Assembly (NCBI RefSeq): GCF_013004645.1 | Contig: NZ_JABEME010000001.1 | Span: forward strand, 310,001 to 374,000 | Origin: Stenotrophomonas africana | GTDB lineage: Bacteria; Pseudomonadota; Gammaproteobacteria; Xanthomonadales; Xanthomonadaceae | Direction of reading: 5' to 3' | Length of the DNA stretch: 64,000 bases | Shown here: positions 43,757 to 53,106 of the stretch, in pieces | Position numbering within the stretch: position 1 is the stretch's first letter | Layout of the letters: each line of letters begins with the position of its first letter | The notes under the pieces: generated by a model | Told to the model about the DNA's origin: nothing | Database searches by the model: none | The model's input: the letters and a program-made list of their open reading frames with translations, nothing else | Made by a program: the position numbers and the translations under genes

Positions 43757-43814
43757 TCGCGCACCGGTGCCGGATTCCATTCCGCAGTAAAGGGATCCGA
43801 TCCCGCACCACCCC

Positions 43815-43839
43815 ACGGGGGCCTTAGGGCCCCCGTTTT
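43815..43839 (+). terminator. Intrinsic terminator after the znuD-like gene
   Basis: ACGGGGGCC pairs with GGCCCCCGT over a short TTAG loop, followed by four T residues. Confidence 0.88.
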
Positions 43840-43925
43840 CGTTCTGGCCGATTCCATCACGCATTCGTCACAAAGATGTGCGTACCACAACAAGCGGACA
43901 ATCCCGTCACTCAACGTCTCGCTAA

Positions 43926-43943
43926 TCGGACACTTTTGTCCGA
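43926..43943. promoter_or_regulatory. TetR operator candidate
   Basis: TCGGACACTTTTGTCCGA is a 7-bp inverted repeat with a 4-bp centre, ending 10 bp before the tetR start codon. A half-site, CGGACA, recurs at about 43898. Such a site would let the repressor control its own efflux operon. Confidence 0.65.
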
Positions 43944-43953
43944 AAATAATTCC

Positions 43954-44520
43954 ATGACTGCCCAACGTGCCGATGCTGCTGCCCGCCGTGCCCTCATCCT
44001 CGATGCCGCCGATCATGTGTTCGGCCAACATGGCGTCACCGCCCCGCTGGACCTGGTGGTCGAACGCGCCCAGGTGGGCCGCGCCACCCTGTACCGCAAC
44101 TTCCCCGACCGCACTGCGCTGATCCAGGCGCTGCTGCAACGTACGGTTGATCGCATCCGGCGCCAGGTTGAACAGCTCGGCGACCGTGACGACGCCCTGT
44201 TCGAGGTGTTCGAGGGTATGGCCCAGCGCATCATCGATTCACCGGCGCTGGCCGATTACTGGCGTGCGGTCGACTCGGACGTGCCGGCCATGCGTGCCGC
44301 ACGCGAGACCGTGCGCGACCTGCTGGAGGAGCCGATCGCGCGCGCCAAGGCGGCCGGCCTGTGCCGTGCCGACCTTGAGAAGACGGATATTTCACTGATC
44401 TCGGGCATGCTGGGCGCAGCCCTGCGCGGCAAGACCCGCGACGAGCGCGCCCAGTTGGCCGGGCGCGCCCTGCAGCTGCTGCGCGGGGGTCTCCAGGGAG
44501 CAACCAGCGAGGCCCGCTGA
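43954..44520 (+). CDS. TetR-family repressor of the efflux operon
   Basis: 188 residues from ATG 43954, which lies right after the palindromic operator; an upstream in-frame ATG would place the operator inside the gene. The HTH is ILDAADHVFGQHGVTAPLDLVVERAQVGRATLYRNFPDRTALIQALL. The stop TGA overlaps the ATG of the MFS gene (TGATG). It likely represses the MFS-HlyD genes and responds to a toxic substrate. Confidence 0.92.
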   Translation: MTAQRADAAARRALILDAADHVFGQHGVTAPLDLVVERAQVGRATLYRNFPDRTALIQALLQRTVDRIRRQVEQLGDRDDALFEVFEGMAQRIIDSPALADYWRAVDSDVPAMRAARETVRDLLEEPIARAKAAGLCRADLEKTDISLISGMLGAALRGKTRDERAQLAGRALQLLRGGLQGATSEAR

Positions 44521-46193
44521 TGGTCCAGCCGTATCTGAAGCCGGTTCCGGATTGGGAGGAGCACGAGAAGCCGACCATGCCCGGTTCGGCATCGATGCCC
44601 TGGCACCCACCATACCGTCGCTTGGCCTATGCCCTGGTATCGCTGCTGGTGGCGATCACCGGTGGCCTCGGCAATGCGCTGGTCACCGCCAACCTGCCGT
44701 TCCTGCAGGGCCAGCTGGCACTGACCCCGACCCAGGGCAGCTGGCTGGTGGCCGCCTATGCCATGGTGAATGTCACTGCCAACCTGCTGGCCTTCAAGTT
44801 CCGCCAGCAGTACGGCATCCGCCTGTTCGCAGAGATCGGGCTGGGCCTGTACGCGGCACTGGCGGTGCTGCACCTGTTCGTCGGCAGCTTCGAGACCACG
44901 ATGCTGACCCGCGCCGCCAGCGGCTTCGCGGGTGCGGCCTGTTCGACACTGGGCACGCTGTACATGCTGCAGGCGCTGCCGCGCCGCTTTACCGGCAATC
45001 TGCTGGTGGTCGGCGTCGGCCTTTCGCAGCTGGCGGTGCCGATCGCCTGGATCGTTTCACCAGGCCTGGTGGATACCGGCCAATGGCATCAGCTCTACTC
45101 ATTCGAAGCCGGGCTGGCACTGTGCGCGTTCGCGGCAGTGGTGGTGCTGAAGCTGCCACCCGGCATCCAGGTGAAAGCCTTCGAGCCACTGGACTTCCTC
45201 ACGTTCGCCCTGCTTGCGCCGGCTGTCGCGCTGCTGGTGATCGTACTGGCGCAGGGCTACACCCGCTGGTGGCTCAACACACCGTGGCTGGGCTGGGCGC
45301 TGGTCGCCTCGATCGTGCTGTCCACCACCGCCTTCATCATCGAACACTACCGGCGCAATCCGCTGCTGCAGATCCGCTGGCTGTCGAAGCTGCCGGTGCT
45401 GCACTTCATCGTCGGCGCGTTCCTGATCCGCTTCCTCACCACTGAGCAGTCCTACGGCGTGGTCAACCTGATGCGCACGCTGGGCATGGGGCCTGACCAG
45501 ATGCGCCCGCTGTTCGTGGTGATCCTGGCCGGCGTGATCGTGGGCATTGCCGGCGCCTCGCTGACCTTCGGCCCGAAGCGGCTGATTGCCCAGCTGCTGA
45601 TGGCGATCCTGCTGCTGGGCGCCGCCGCGTTCTTCGACCAGCACCGCACCAGCATGGATCGGCCGCACGACTTCTACGCCAGCCAGTTCCTGGCCTCGGT
45701 CGGTGCCGGCATGTTCATGGGCCCGTTGATCATGCTCGGCATTTCCGCCGCGCTGAAACAGGGCGTGGATCACATGATCACCTTCCTGGTGACGCTGTCG
45801 ATCACGCAGACGCTGGGTGGGCTGGCCGGTTCGGCGGTGCTGGGCACCTTCCAGTTGCATCGCGAGCAGTTGTACTCCAGCGCATTGACCAGCCAGCTCG
45901 ATCCAGCCGATCCGGTGGTGGCGCAGCGCCTGCGCATCCAGCAGCAGCTGTACGCCGCCCAGATCACCGACCCGGTGCTGCGCAGTGCCCAGGGCAGCGC
46001 ACAGCTGGCGCAGACCACGCGCCGCGAAGCCAACGTGCGCGGCTTCAATGATGTCTTCACCCTGAGCGGTTGGCTGGCAATCGGCTTCCTGTGCTGGTTG
46101 CTGCTGCTGTCGCTGCGCACCGCCGTGCTCAAGCAATGGCGCAAGCGCCACCCCACTCCCCCCACTGCGGCCACGCCAGCCGCGCCCCGCTGA
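44520..46193 (+). CDS. EmrB-type MFS drug exporter (DHA2)
   Basis: 557 residues with 14 predicted membrane helices. The DHA2 pattern is seen in LVAITGGLGNALVTANLPFLQGQLALTPTQGSWLVAAYAMVN (with the D-to-N-like substitution common in this group) and the glycine-rich helix 5 region LYMLQALPRRF. It partners with the next gene to carry substrates across both membranes. It starts at the TetR stop codon, so the operon is tetR-mfs-hlyD. Confidence 0.92.
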   Translation: MVQPYLKPVPDWEEHEKPTMPGSASMPWHPPYRRLAYALVSLLVAITGGLGNALVTANLPFLQGQLALTPTQGSWLVAAYAMVNVTANLLAFKFRQQYGIRLFAEIGLGLYAALAVLHLFVGSFETTMLTRAASGFAGAACSTLGTLYMLQALPRRFTGNLLVVGVGLSQLAVPIAWIVSPGLVDTGQWHQLYSFEAGLALCAFAAVVVLKLPPGIQVKAFEPLDFLTFALLAPAVALLVIVLAQGYTRWWLNTPWLGWALVASIVLSTTAFIIEHYRRNPLLQIRWLSKLPVLHFIVGAFLIRFLTTEQSYGVVNLMRTLGMGPDQMRPLFVVILAGVIVGIAGASLTFGPKRLIAQLLMAILLLGAAAFFDQHRTSMDRPHDFYASQFLASVGAGMFMGPLIMLGISAALKQGVDHMITFLVTLSITQTLGGLAGSAVLGTFQLHREQLYSSALTSQLDPADPVVAQRLRIQQQLYAAQITDPVLRSAQGSAQLAQTTRREANVRGFNDVFTLSGWLAIGFLCWLLLLSLRTAVLKQWRKRHPTPPTAATPAAPR

Positions 46194-46203
46194 GTTCTCG
46201 ACC

Positions 46204-47358
46204 ATGCCCCCCGTCCCGCCCCGACCCGACGACGCCGACAACGTGACCCCACCGCCGCCGACCGACGCGGCGCCTGCCCCCACGCCGGTAGAACCCGCGG
46301 TCGCGCCGAAGTACCTCAAGCCCAGCGCGCGCAGCGTGGTGGTGATGGTGGTGGTGGCCCTGGTGGGCATTGCGCTGATCCTGCGCGCCTGGCACCTGTG
46401 GCCGTTCACCAGCAGCGTGATGGTGACCGACAACGCCTACGTGCGCGGCCAGATCACGGTGATGGCGCCGCAGGTGAACGGCTACGTGACCGAAGTGCTG
46501 GTGAAGGATTTCCAGCATGTGACGCAGGGCGAGCCGCTGCTGCGCATCGATGACCGCATCTACGCGCAGCGTGTCGCCCAGGCGCAGGCCACGCTGGACA
46601 GCGCACGCGCGGCACTGGCCAACTCGGACCAGTCGCAGGCGCAGAACCGCGCGCAGATCGCTTCCGCACGGGCCACATTGTCGGCCGGGCAAGCCGAACT
46701 GCAGCGCTCGCGCAACGAGACCAAGCGTTACGAGGAGCTGGCCGCACAGCAGCTGGTATCGATCAACGACCGCGACAAGTTCCGCACCACCCAGGCCTCG
46801 GCACAGGCCAGCGTGCAGCAGTCACAGGCGCAGATCCGCATCGCCGAGGAAACGCTGGTGTCGACCCAGGTGGCGCGCAAGAGCCTGGAGGCCCAGGTGG
46901 AAAGTGCGCAGGCGCAGCTGGAACTGGCGCGCATCGATCTGGCCAACACGGTGATCCACGCGCCGCGCGACGGCCAGATCAGCGAAGCCAGCGTGCGCGT
47001 GGGCCAGTACGTCGCCGCCGGTTCGCAGCTGCTGTTCCTGGTCCCTGACACGCTGTGGGTGGTGGCCAACTACAAGGAAGGCCAGACCTGGGGCATGGCG
47101 ATCGGCCAGCCGGCCACATTCTCGGTGGACGCGTTCCAGGGGCAGGTGCTGCGGGGCCGCGTGCAGGAGATCGCGCCGGCTACCGGGTCGGAGTTCAGCG
47201 TGCTGCGCCCGGACAACGCCAGTGGCAATTTCACCAAGGTGGTGCAGCGGCTGCCGGTTCGGATTTCAATCAATAGGAATCAGGAGCTGGCAAAGCAGCT
47301 GCGTCCCGGCATGTCGGTGATCGTGCGTGTGGATACCCAGTCCAAGCCGTTGGACTAG
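46204..47358 (+). CDS. HlyD/EmrA-type membrane-fusion protein
   Basis: 384 residues. A proline-rich cytoplasmic N-terminus, one membrane helix (about 47-68), a biotinyl-lipoyl/barrel-sandwich hairpin (VTDNAYVRGQITVMAPQVNGYV), a long coiled coil (about 125-235) and a beta-barrel end (YVAAGSQLLFLVPDTLWVVANYKEGQ). It joins the MFS protein to an outer-membrane channel; no TolC gene lies in the window, so it must use one encoded elsewhere. It is 10 bp after the MFS gene. Confidence 0.93.
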   Translation: MPPVPPRPDDADNVTPPPPTDAAPAPTPVEPAVAPKYLKPSARSVVVMVVVALVGIALILRAWHLWPFTSSVMVTDNAYVRGQITVMAPQVNGYVTEVLVKDFQHVTQGEPLLRIDDRIYAQRVAQAQATLDSARAALANSDQSQAQNRAQIASARATLSAGQAELQRSRNETKRYEELAAQQLVSINDRDKFRTTQASAQASVQQSQAQIRIAEETLVSTQVARKSLEAQVESAQAQLELARIDLANTVIHAPRDGQISEASVRVGQYVAAGSQLLFLVPDTLWVVANYKEGQTWGMAIGQPATFSVDAFQGQVLRGRVQEIAPATGSEFSVLRPDNASGNFTKVVQRLPVRISINRNQELAKQLRPGMSVIVRVDTQSKPLD

Positions 47359-47388
47359 GACGCAGGCCCTGTCGCGCCGATATGAAAC

Positions 47389-47429
47389 GGGGTCAGATCC
47401 CTTTGCCAATGGCAAAGGGATCTGACCCC
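47389..47429. repeat. Perfect 41-nt palindrome, GGGGTCAG type
   Basis: A 19-bp perfect inverted repeat starting GGGGTCAGATCCCTTTGCC closes on an AAT loop. It lies 31 bp beyond the HlyD stop and could end transcription or be a compact REP-family element. Its GGGGTCAG ends differ from SMAG and from the other families seen here. Confidence 0.85.
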
Positions 47430-47439
47430 AATCCCAAAA

Positions 47440-47463
47440 TGCCGGCCAGCGGCCGGCACTACC
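47440..47463 (-). repeat. SMAG palindrome next to the zur stop
   Basis: On the minus strand it is GTAGTGCCGGCC-GCTGGCCGGCAT, the same stem as 2327-2349 and 56882-56905. It lies six bases from the zur stop codon. Confidence 0.85.
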
Positions 47464-47469
47464 ATTGCG

Positions 47470-47961
47470 TTACCCCGCGCAGCGCGCGCAGAGCCCGTGC
47501 ACTTCCAGGGTCTGCGCCTGCGGCTGGAAACCCAGCTCCTTGGCGCGCTTCTCCAGCTGGGTGACGATCTCGCGGTCTTCCAGTTCCACCGCGCTGTGGC
47601 AGCTGTTGCAGATCAGGAACGGCACTGAATGGGCTGCACTGCTGGGATGGTGGCAGGCCACGAAGGCATTCACCGACTCCAGCTTGTGCACGAAGCCATT
47701 GGCCATCAGGAAGTCCAGCGCGCGGTAAACGGTGGGCGGGGCATCAGCACCCACGCCCTTGCCGTTGCGCACCCATTCCAGCAGCTCGTAGGCCTTGACC
47801 GGCTTGCCGGCCTCGGCGATCAGCTTCAGCACATTGGCGCGGATCGGGGTCAGGCGCAGCCCGCGTTCGCGCGAGACGCGCTCGACCACCGCCACGAAAT
47901 CCGATGCGTCGTGGACGTGGTGGTGCGGGGCGGTACAGGCGGTGGCGGTCTTGGCGGGCAT
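47470..47961 (-). CDS. zur: Fur-family zinc uptake regulator
   Basis: 163 residues from ATG 47961. Fur-type winged helix: RLTPIRANVLKLIAEAGKPVKAYELLEWV, then APPTVYRALDFLMANGFVHKLE. Metal and structural motifs are FVACHHP, CNSCH and a terminal CARC. The C-terminal CxxC pair and the CNSCH spacing match Zur more than Fur. An unusual N-terminal His cluster (PHHHVHD) may bind extra zinc. It lies 34 bp downstream of gltX. It is the likely regulator of the MerC-like/ZnuD-like pair 6 kb upstream. Confidence 0.88.
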   Translation of the reverse strand: MPAKTATACTAPHHHVHDASDFVAVVERVSRERGLRLTPIRANVLKLIAEAGKPVKAYELLEWVRNGKGVGADAPPTVYRALDFLMANGFVHKLESVNAFVACHHPSSAAHSVPFLICNSCHSAVELEDREIVTQLEKRAKELGFQPQAQTLEVHGLCARCAG

Positions 47962-47995
47962 GCGTGTTCTCCGGTTCGGGCCTGGCAAGGATGCC

Positions 47996-49399
47996 TCAGG
48001 CCGTTGCTACCTTGGTGATGGCCACATCAATGCGTTTCAAGGCCTGCTCGCGGCCGGCCAGGTAAACGGTATGGGAAATGTCAGGGCTGACCTGGGTGCC
48101 GGTGATGGCCACGCGCAGCGGCTGGGCGACCTTGCCCATGCCGATTTCCAGCGCGGCCGCCGCATCGTGCAGGGCCACGCCTACCGATTCGGCGGTCCAT
48201 TCCGGCAGGGCGGCCAGCAGCTCGCGGGCCTTGCCCAGCGCCACCTCGGCACCGGCCTTGAAGTGCTTGGCCACCGCCGCTTCGTCGTACCCGGTCAGCG
48301 GCTGGTACCAGACGACGGCCTTCTCGGCCATTTCCTTCAGGGTCTGCACGCGTTCACGCAGGGCCATCACCACGTCCTCCGGGGCCGGGCCAGCGGCCAC
48401 GTCCAGGCCCAGCTTCTGCAGCTGGTACACCAGGTGCGGCACGATGGCGGCCACGTCCTCGGTCTTCAGGAAGTGCTGGTTGACCCAGCCCAGCTTGGCC
48501 ATGTCCAGGCGCGAGGCCTTGGAATTGCAGTCCTTCACGTCGAACAGGTCGATCAGTTCCTGGCGGCTGAACAGCTCCTGGTCACCGTGCGACCAGCCCA
48601 GGCGGGCCAGGTAGCTCAACAGCGCGTCCGGCAGGTAGCCGGCGTCCTTGTACTGCATCACGTCGGCCGCGCCGGTGCGCTTGGACAGCTTGGCGCCCTG
48701 CTCGTCCAGGATCATCGGCATGTGGCCGAACTTCGGCACCGGTGCGCCGATGCCTTCGTACAGGTTGATCTGGCGCGGGGTGTTGTTGATGTGGTCGTCG
48801 CCGCGGATGACCTCGGTGATGCCCATGTCCCAGTCGTCCACCACCACCGCGAAGTTGTAGGTGGGGAAACCGTCCGGGCGGAAGATGACCATGTCATCCA
48901 GCTCGCTGTTGGCGATCTCGATGCGGCCCTTGATCAGGTCGTCGAACACCACCGTGCCTTCCAGCGGGTTCTTGAAGCGGATGACGCGGTTCGGGTCATC
49001 CTTGCGCGGCAGGCCCAGGTCACGCGCGGCACCGTTGTAGCGCGGCTTCTCCTGCTTGGCCATGGCGGCCTCGCGCATGGCGTCCAGCTCTTCGCGGGTC
49101 TCGTAGGCGTAATACGCCTTGCCGTCGGCCACCAGCTGCTCGGCCACTTCCAGGTAACGGGCGACGCGGTCGGTCTGGTAGATCGGGCCCTCGTCGTAAT
49201 CCAGGCCCAGCCACTCCATCGCCTCCAGGATGGCGTCGATCGCGCCCTGGGTGCTGCGCTCACGGTCGGTGTCCTCGATGCGCAGCACGAACTCGCCGCC
49301 ACGGTGACGGGCCTCCAGCCAGCAGTACAGCGCAGTGCGGGCACCACCGATGTGCAGGTAGCCGGTGGGACTGGGGGCGAAGCGGGTGCGGCAGGTCAT
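47996..49399 (-). CDS. gltX: Glutamyl-tRNA synthetase
   Basis: 467 residues from ATG 49399. Class I motifs: [18 protein letters not shown] (HIGH-like) and [11 protein letters not shown] (KMSKS-like). The length and the all-helical C-terminal anticodon-binding region are typical of GltX. It charges tRNA-Glu in the cytoplasm. The upstream region holds the second family B repeat. Confidence 0.97.
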   Translation of the reverse strand: MTCRTRFAPSPTGYLHIGGARTALYCWLEARHRGGEFVLRIEDTDRERSTQGAIDAILEAMEWLGLDYDEGPIYQTDRVARYLEVAEQLVADGKAYYAYETREELDAMREAAMAKQEKPRYNGAARDLGLPRKDDPNRVIRFKNPLEGTVVFDDLIKGRIEIANSELDDMVIFRPDGFPTYNFAVVVDDWDMGITEVIRGDDHINNTPRQINLYEGIGAPVPKFGHMPMILDEQGAKLSKRTGAADVMQYKDAGYLPDALLSYLARLGWSHGDQELFSRQELIDLFDVKDCNSKASRLDMAKLGWVNQHFLKTEDVAAIVPHLVYQLQKLGLDVAAGPAPEDVVMALRERVQTLKEMAEKAVVWYQPLTGYDEAAVAKHFKAGAEVALGKARELLAALPEWTAESVGVALHDAAAALEIGMGKVAQPLRVAITGTQVSPDISHTVYLAGREQALKRIDVAITKVATA

Positions 49400-49455
49400 G
49401 GACGGCTCGAGGAACGGGAATCCCCCGATTTTACCAGCCCTCCGCCCCCGACGGA

Positions 49456-49555
49456 AAAAGGGGACGGAGGGGATTAAGTCGCGATTGCCCAGCCTCTGGG
49501 CGTGGCGACCGGGAAACGGAGGGGAGAAACGACTTGATCCCCTCCGTCCCCTTTT
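49456..49555. repeat. REPIN-like inverted repeat, family B copy 2
   Basis: The left arm (49456-49481, core AAAGGGGACGGAGGGG then GATTAAGTCG) matches 30380-30404. The right arm (49530-49555) is its inverse with one mismatch. The 48-nt spacer holds its own partial inverse (GGAGGGGAGAAACGA next to the right arm). The right end includes two bases of the M28 peptidase stop codon (49554-49556). Confidence 0.9.
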
Positions 49556-51146
49556 ACGGTTCCACTTTGCGCGGGAAGGGCTGCTCACGCGTTGCGGCGT
49601 TGTAGGCAAACGACGCGACGATGGCCGCGGCCTGCTTCAGGTCTTCCGGCTCGGCGTGGTCCCAGGTGTCCAGGTGGCTGTGGTGGACGTTGGTGAAGTA
49701 GTCCAGACGGTCCTGGATGAACTGGAAGCCCGGCAGGCCGATGCGATCGAAGCTGATGTGGTCGGTGCTGCCGGTGTTGCGGGTGGCCACGGTGGTGGCG
49801 CCCACGTCATGGAACGGCGCAAGCCAGGCTTCGAAGATCGGCATGGCGGCCAGGTTTTCCTGCGCGTAGATGCCACGGAAGCGGCCCGAGCCGTTGTCCA
49901 TGTTGAAGTAGACCTGGAACTTGCCGTAGTCGCGGGTCTTCTGCAGCGCGCCGGTGGGCTCGCGCAGCGAAGCCGGCAGCGCCTTCTGCGCCGGGTCGGT
50001 GGGTTCCGGGAAACGACCGAAGTGCTTGGCCACATAAGCCTGCGAGCCGATCAGGCCCTGCTCCTCGCCGCTCCACAGCGCCACGCGGATGGTGCGCTTG
50101 GGCTTGGCGCCGGTCGCCTTGAGGATGCGCATCGCCTCCATCATCACCGCCACGCCGGCCGCGTTGTCGGCCGCACCGGTACCGCTGTGCCAGGAATCCA
50201 GGTGCGCGCCGATCATCACCACTTCATCGGGCTTGCTGCTGCCACGGATCTCGGCGAGCGTGTTGTAACCGGGCTGGTCGGCCTCGTCGGTGAAGCGCGC
50301 GGCCACGTCCACGCGCAGGCGCACGGTCTGCTTGGCCTCCAGCGCGCGCACCAGTGGATTGAAGTGCTCGCTGATCATCGCCAGCTCGGGAATGCCCACC
50401 GATTCACCGGCCTTGCGCGAACCGCCACCGGCAACCCGGATGATGCCGTTGTCCCAGCTGCTGATGCTGATCGAGGCCAGCGCGCCTTCTTCGACGAAGA
50501 ACGCATTGACCCTGGTCGCCAGTTGCTGGCGCTCCTGGTATTCCTTGACCCGCTTGGCACGCTCGGCGGTGGCGTCCTTGTCCTTGGGCAGGGTGAATTC
50601 CTGCAGGCCCTCCAGCGAGGTGGCGTCGTGGCGATGCGAATCGGGCTCGGTGCCGCGCTTGTACTCGCGTGCCTCGCCCAGCAGCAGGATCTTGCCGCGC
50701 AGCTTGCCGCGGTACTTCTCGATGTCTTCGGGCTTCTTGATCTCGACCTGGACGAGTTCGCCTTCGACCGGGCCCTTGGTGCCCGGCGTCCAGGCCTTGG
50801 GCAGTGCATGCAGCGGCTGCACGCGATCACCCAGCATTTCCACACTGGCCGAGGTGAACTCCCAGCCACGCCCGAAGTCGTCGAAGGCTTCGTCGTGGAC
50901 GTTGTCCAGCTTCCATTCGTTGAACTTGCCACGCGTCCACGCGTTGGCGCGGCCCATCGCCGGCGAGTTGGTCAGGCGCGGTCCGATGCGCTCGGTGAGA
51001 TAGCTGAAGGTGTCCATCACCTGCGAGCGGTGGAAGGCCTCCTGGCGGATGCGGCTGACCATGTCCAGGTCCACCGTCTCGCGCTGCTGCGCGCCTGCAT
51101 TGCCACCCATCGCCAGCGCTGCGGCCAGCATGCCCCACTTCAACAC
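49554..51146 (-). CDS. Secreted M28 zinc aminopeptidase
   Basis: 530 residues from GTG 51146, which gives a signal peptide ending NAGAQ; the internal ATG five codons on would lack the basic residue. The M28 zinc site is [41 protein letters not shown] and NMDNGSG, with a distal His near [11 protein letters not shown]-like domain sits in the middle (about 115-260). It probably trims peptides in the periplasm or outside. The stop codon TAA abuts and partly lies in a family B repeat. Confidence 0.9.
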   Translation of the reverse strand: MLKWGMLAAALAMGGNAGAQQRETVDLDMVSRIRQEAFHRSQVMDTFSYLTERIGPRLTNSPAMGRANAWTRGKFNEWKLDNVHDEAFDDFGRGWEFTSASVEMLGDRVQPLHALPKAWTPGTKGPVEGELVQVEIKKPEDIEKYRGKLRGKILLLGEAREYKRGTEPDSHRHDATSLEGLQEFTLPKDKDATAERAKRVKEYQERQQLATRVNAFFVEEGALASISISSWDNGIIRVAGGGSRKAGESVGIPELAMISEHFNPLVRALEAKQTVRLRVDVAARFTDEADQPGYNTLAEIRGSSKPDEVVMIGAHLDSWHSGTGAADNAAGVAVMMEAMRILKATGAKPKRTIRVALWSGEEQGLIGSQAYVAKHFGRFPEPTDPAQKALPASLREPTGALQKTRDYGKFQVYFNMDNGSGRFRGIYAQENLAAMPIFEAWLAPFHDVGATTVATRNTGSTDHISFDRIGLPGFQFIQDRLDYFTNVHHSHLDTWDHAEPEDLKQAAAIVASFAYNAATREQPFPRKVEP

Positions 51147-51243
51147 ATCGCACCCCTGCCCTTCGGCTCGATCATCAACCCATCGAGTCTAGCCAGCAGG
51201 GGCGCGCCGATACCGTCCCATCGGTCATGGGCGGCGCGGAGGC

Positions 51244-51292
51244 GTGCGAACCAAGGTTCGCACCCACAGGAGAGTAGTTGGTTCGCACCTGC
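51244..51292. repeat. Short hairpin pair after the hypothetical gene
   Basis: GTGCGAACCAAGGTTCGCAC (51244-51263) is a perfect 20-nt palindrome. A partial GTAGTTGGTTCGCACCTGCC follows at 51274-51292. It looks like a decayed SMAG dimer. Confidence 0.65.
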
Positions 51293-51301
51293 CAAGCCGA
51301 G

Positions 51302-51712
51302 TCACCCATTCCAGCCCAACCACAACTGCGCCCGCTCCGGCAGCAGCAGCAACCAGTGCCGCCGATCGATGCTGCTGCAGCCGTACACCGCCGCATGCGT
51401 GGGCCAGTCCTCGGGCAGGCCACCGATGCCGATCTCGGCCAGCGCCTCCGCCCCGGCCTTCCATGACCGGTAGCGCGGCACCCGCCCAGCCACCGCGCCG
51501 CGTCCTTGCCGTGCGCCCTGCAGCCAATCCAGCCCCTGTCCCCGCAATCCCTCGCAGGTCACTGCTGCCAGCTGGAAGCGGACCAGGCCGGGGGCGATCC
51601 GTGCCCCCGGCAGGGCCGCCAGCACGCCATGTGCCTGCAGCAGTGCATCCACTTCCAGCAGGGCCGGAATGCCCTGCCGTGCCCGTTGCCGCAATCCCTG
51701 GCGCCAGCTCAT
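51302..51712 (-). CDS. Hypothetical protein downstream of creD
   Basis: 136 residues, soluble, helix-rich, with Arg-rich ends and a WLLLLPERAQLWLGW tail. It lies 10 bp after the creD stop on the same strand, so it is probably part of the creBCD transcript. No family is recognised; the alternative is an independent small gene. It has no signal peptide. Confidence 0.65.
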   Translation of the reverse strand: MSWRQGLRQRARQGIPALLEVDALLQAHGVLAALPGARIAPGLVRFQLAAVTCEGLRGQGLDWLQGARQGRGAVAGRVPRYRSWKAGAEALAEIGIGGLPEDWPTHAAVYGCSSIDRRHWLLLLPERAQLWLGWNG

Positions 51713-51722
51713 GGCGTGCTCC

Positions 51723-53042
51723 TTACTTCAGTTCCGCGCCAAGCGCGTACCAGTCGACCCGGCGGGTCACCCACATCGCCAGCGCCAGGATCACGAACAG
51801 CAGCAGCGACCCCATCAGCAGCGCGTTGTTCTCCGACACCAGCAGGCCATACAACGCGCCGTACAGCACGGTCAGCAGCGCCGCGAAGCCGAGGCCGCGC
51901 TTCCAGTGGCCCAGCACATTGGCCAGGTACACCGCCTGCAGCCCGATGCAGGCCACGGCCGAGACCAGGTAGGCCTTCCAGAACGCAATGTGCTCGGACA
52001 GGCTGATCAGCAGCAGGAAGAAGATCGCCAGCGCCAGGCCCACCATCAGGTACTGCAGTGGGTGGATGCGCAGCGACTTGATCAGCTCGAACAGGATGAA
52101 GCCGACGAAGGTGAGTACCACGAACAGCACGCCGTACTTCGAAGCGCGGTCGGCCTGGGTGTAGGTGTCGACCGGATCGACCAGCGACACCGTCACCGCC
52201 TGCGAGTCGACCGAACCGTCATTGCGCAGCTGGCGCTGGGCATCGGAGGCCAGCGAGGACACCGCCCAGCGTGCATCGAAGCCCTGCGCATCGACGCGTC
52301 GCTCGTTGGGCAGGAACGCGCCGCTGAACGACGGATGCGGCCAGCTCGAACGCAGCGCGATGTGGGTGTCATCGCCCACCGGCACCACCGACAGCATGCG
52401 GCTGCCATCCAGGCGCAGCTCCAGTTCAACGGTGCTGGCAGCCAGCGTGCCGCCCTGATCCGCAGCGAAACCCGCCACCGGTGCATGCAGGCCGCGTCCG
52501 ACCTCGCTGGCAGCGCCAACGCCCGGCAGCAACCGCAACTGCTTGCCATCCACGCGCAGGTTCGGCGTACCGACCAGGCCGCGCACATCGGAAATGCCCA
52601 CCGCCACATACGGCTTGCCGTAGCTGCGACCGGCCTTCACCGGGTAGTCGTCTGCGGCGAAGGTCGCCTTCATCTGGCCGTTCCAGCTGTACACCGGCAC
52701 CTTGAACAGTCCGACTTCGCGCTGGCTCGGCAGCATCTCGCCGCCCACCTCCAGCGACGCCGGCATCTGCAGCCAGTGCCCCTCGGTGACCTGTATCTCG
52801 GTCTTCTTGACGCCCAGCGGATCAACCAGTTCAACCTGCTTGCGTTCCACCCATGGCACCACCCGTACCGGGCCCACCAGCTGCTGTGCACCGGCGCGGC
52901 TGTCGGCCACCCGCGAGAAGGCCTCGTCGCGGTAAGCGCTGCGTTCGTTGATGACCCCGCGGATCATCGTCAGCGGCACCAGCAGCAGCAGGATCAGCCC
53001 GCCGACAATGGCGAACCTCAGCAGCATCTTCAGGGATTTCAT
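51723..53042 (-). CDS. creD: Inner-membrane protein CreD
   Basis: 439 residues. A single N-terminal helix (FAIVGGLILLLLVPLTMI), a large periplasmic domain (about 35-310) and four to six C-terminal helices (YGVLFVVLTFVGFILFEL ... LLFVILALAMWVTR) give the CreD layout. It is the conserved target of the CreBC system, linked to envelope stress and beta-lactam response. It starts 82 bp after creC, with a cre-tag in between. Confidence 0.92.
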   Translation of the reverse strand: MKSLKMLLRFAIVGGLILLLLVPLTMIRGVINERSAYRDEAFSRVADSRAGAQQLVGPVRVVPWVERKQVELVDPLGVKKTEIQVTEGHWLQMPASLEVGGEMLPSQREVGLFKVPVYSWNGQMKATFAADDYPVKAGRSYGKPYVAVGISDVRGLVGTPNLRVDGKQLRLLPGVGAASEVGRGLHAPVAGFAADQGGTLAASTVELELRLDGSRMLSVVPVGDDTHIALRSSWPHPSFSGAFLPNERRVDAQGFDARWAVSSLASDAQRQLRNDGSVDSQAVTVSLVDPVDTYTQADRASKYGVLFVVLTFVGFILFELIKSLRIHPLQYLMVGLALAIFFLLLISLSEHIAFWKAYLVSAVACIGLQAVYLANVLGHWKRGLGFAALLTVLYGALYGLLVSENNALLMGSLLLFVILALAMWVTRRVDWYALGAELK

Positions 53043-53106
53043 GGTCCATCCTCGTTGGAGAGGGCTGCAGGATGGACCGCGGTGGTGAGCAGGGTTTGTG
53101 GCGAAT

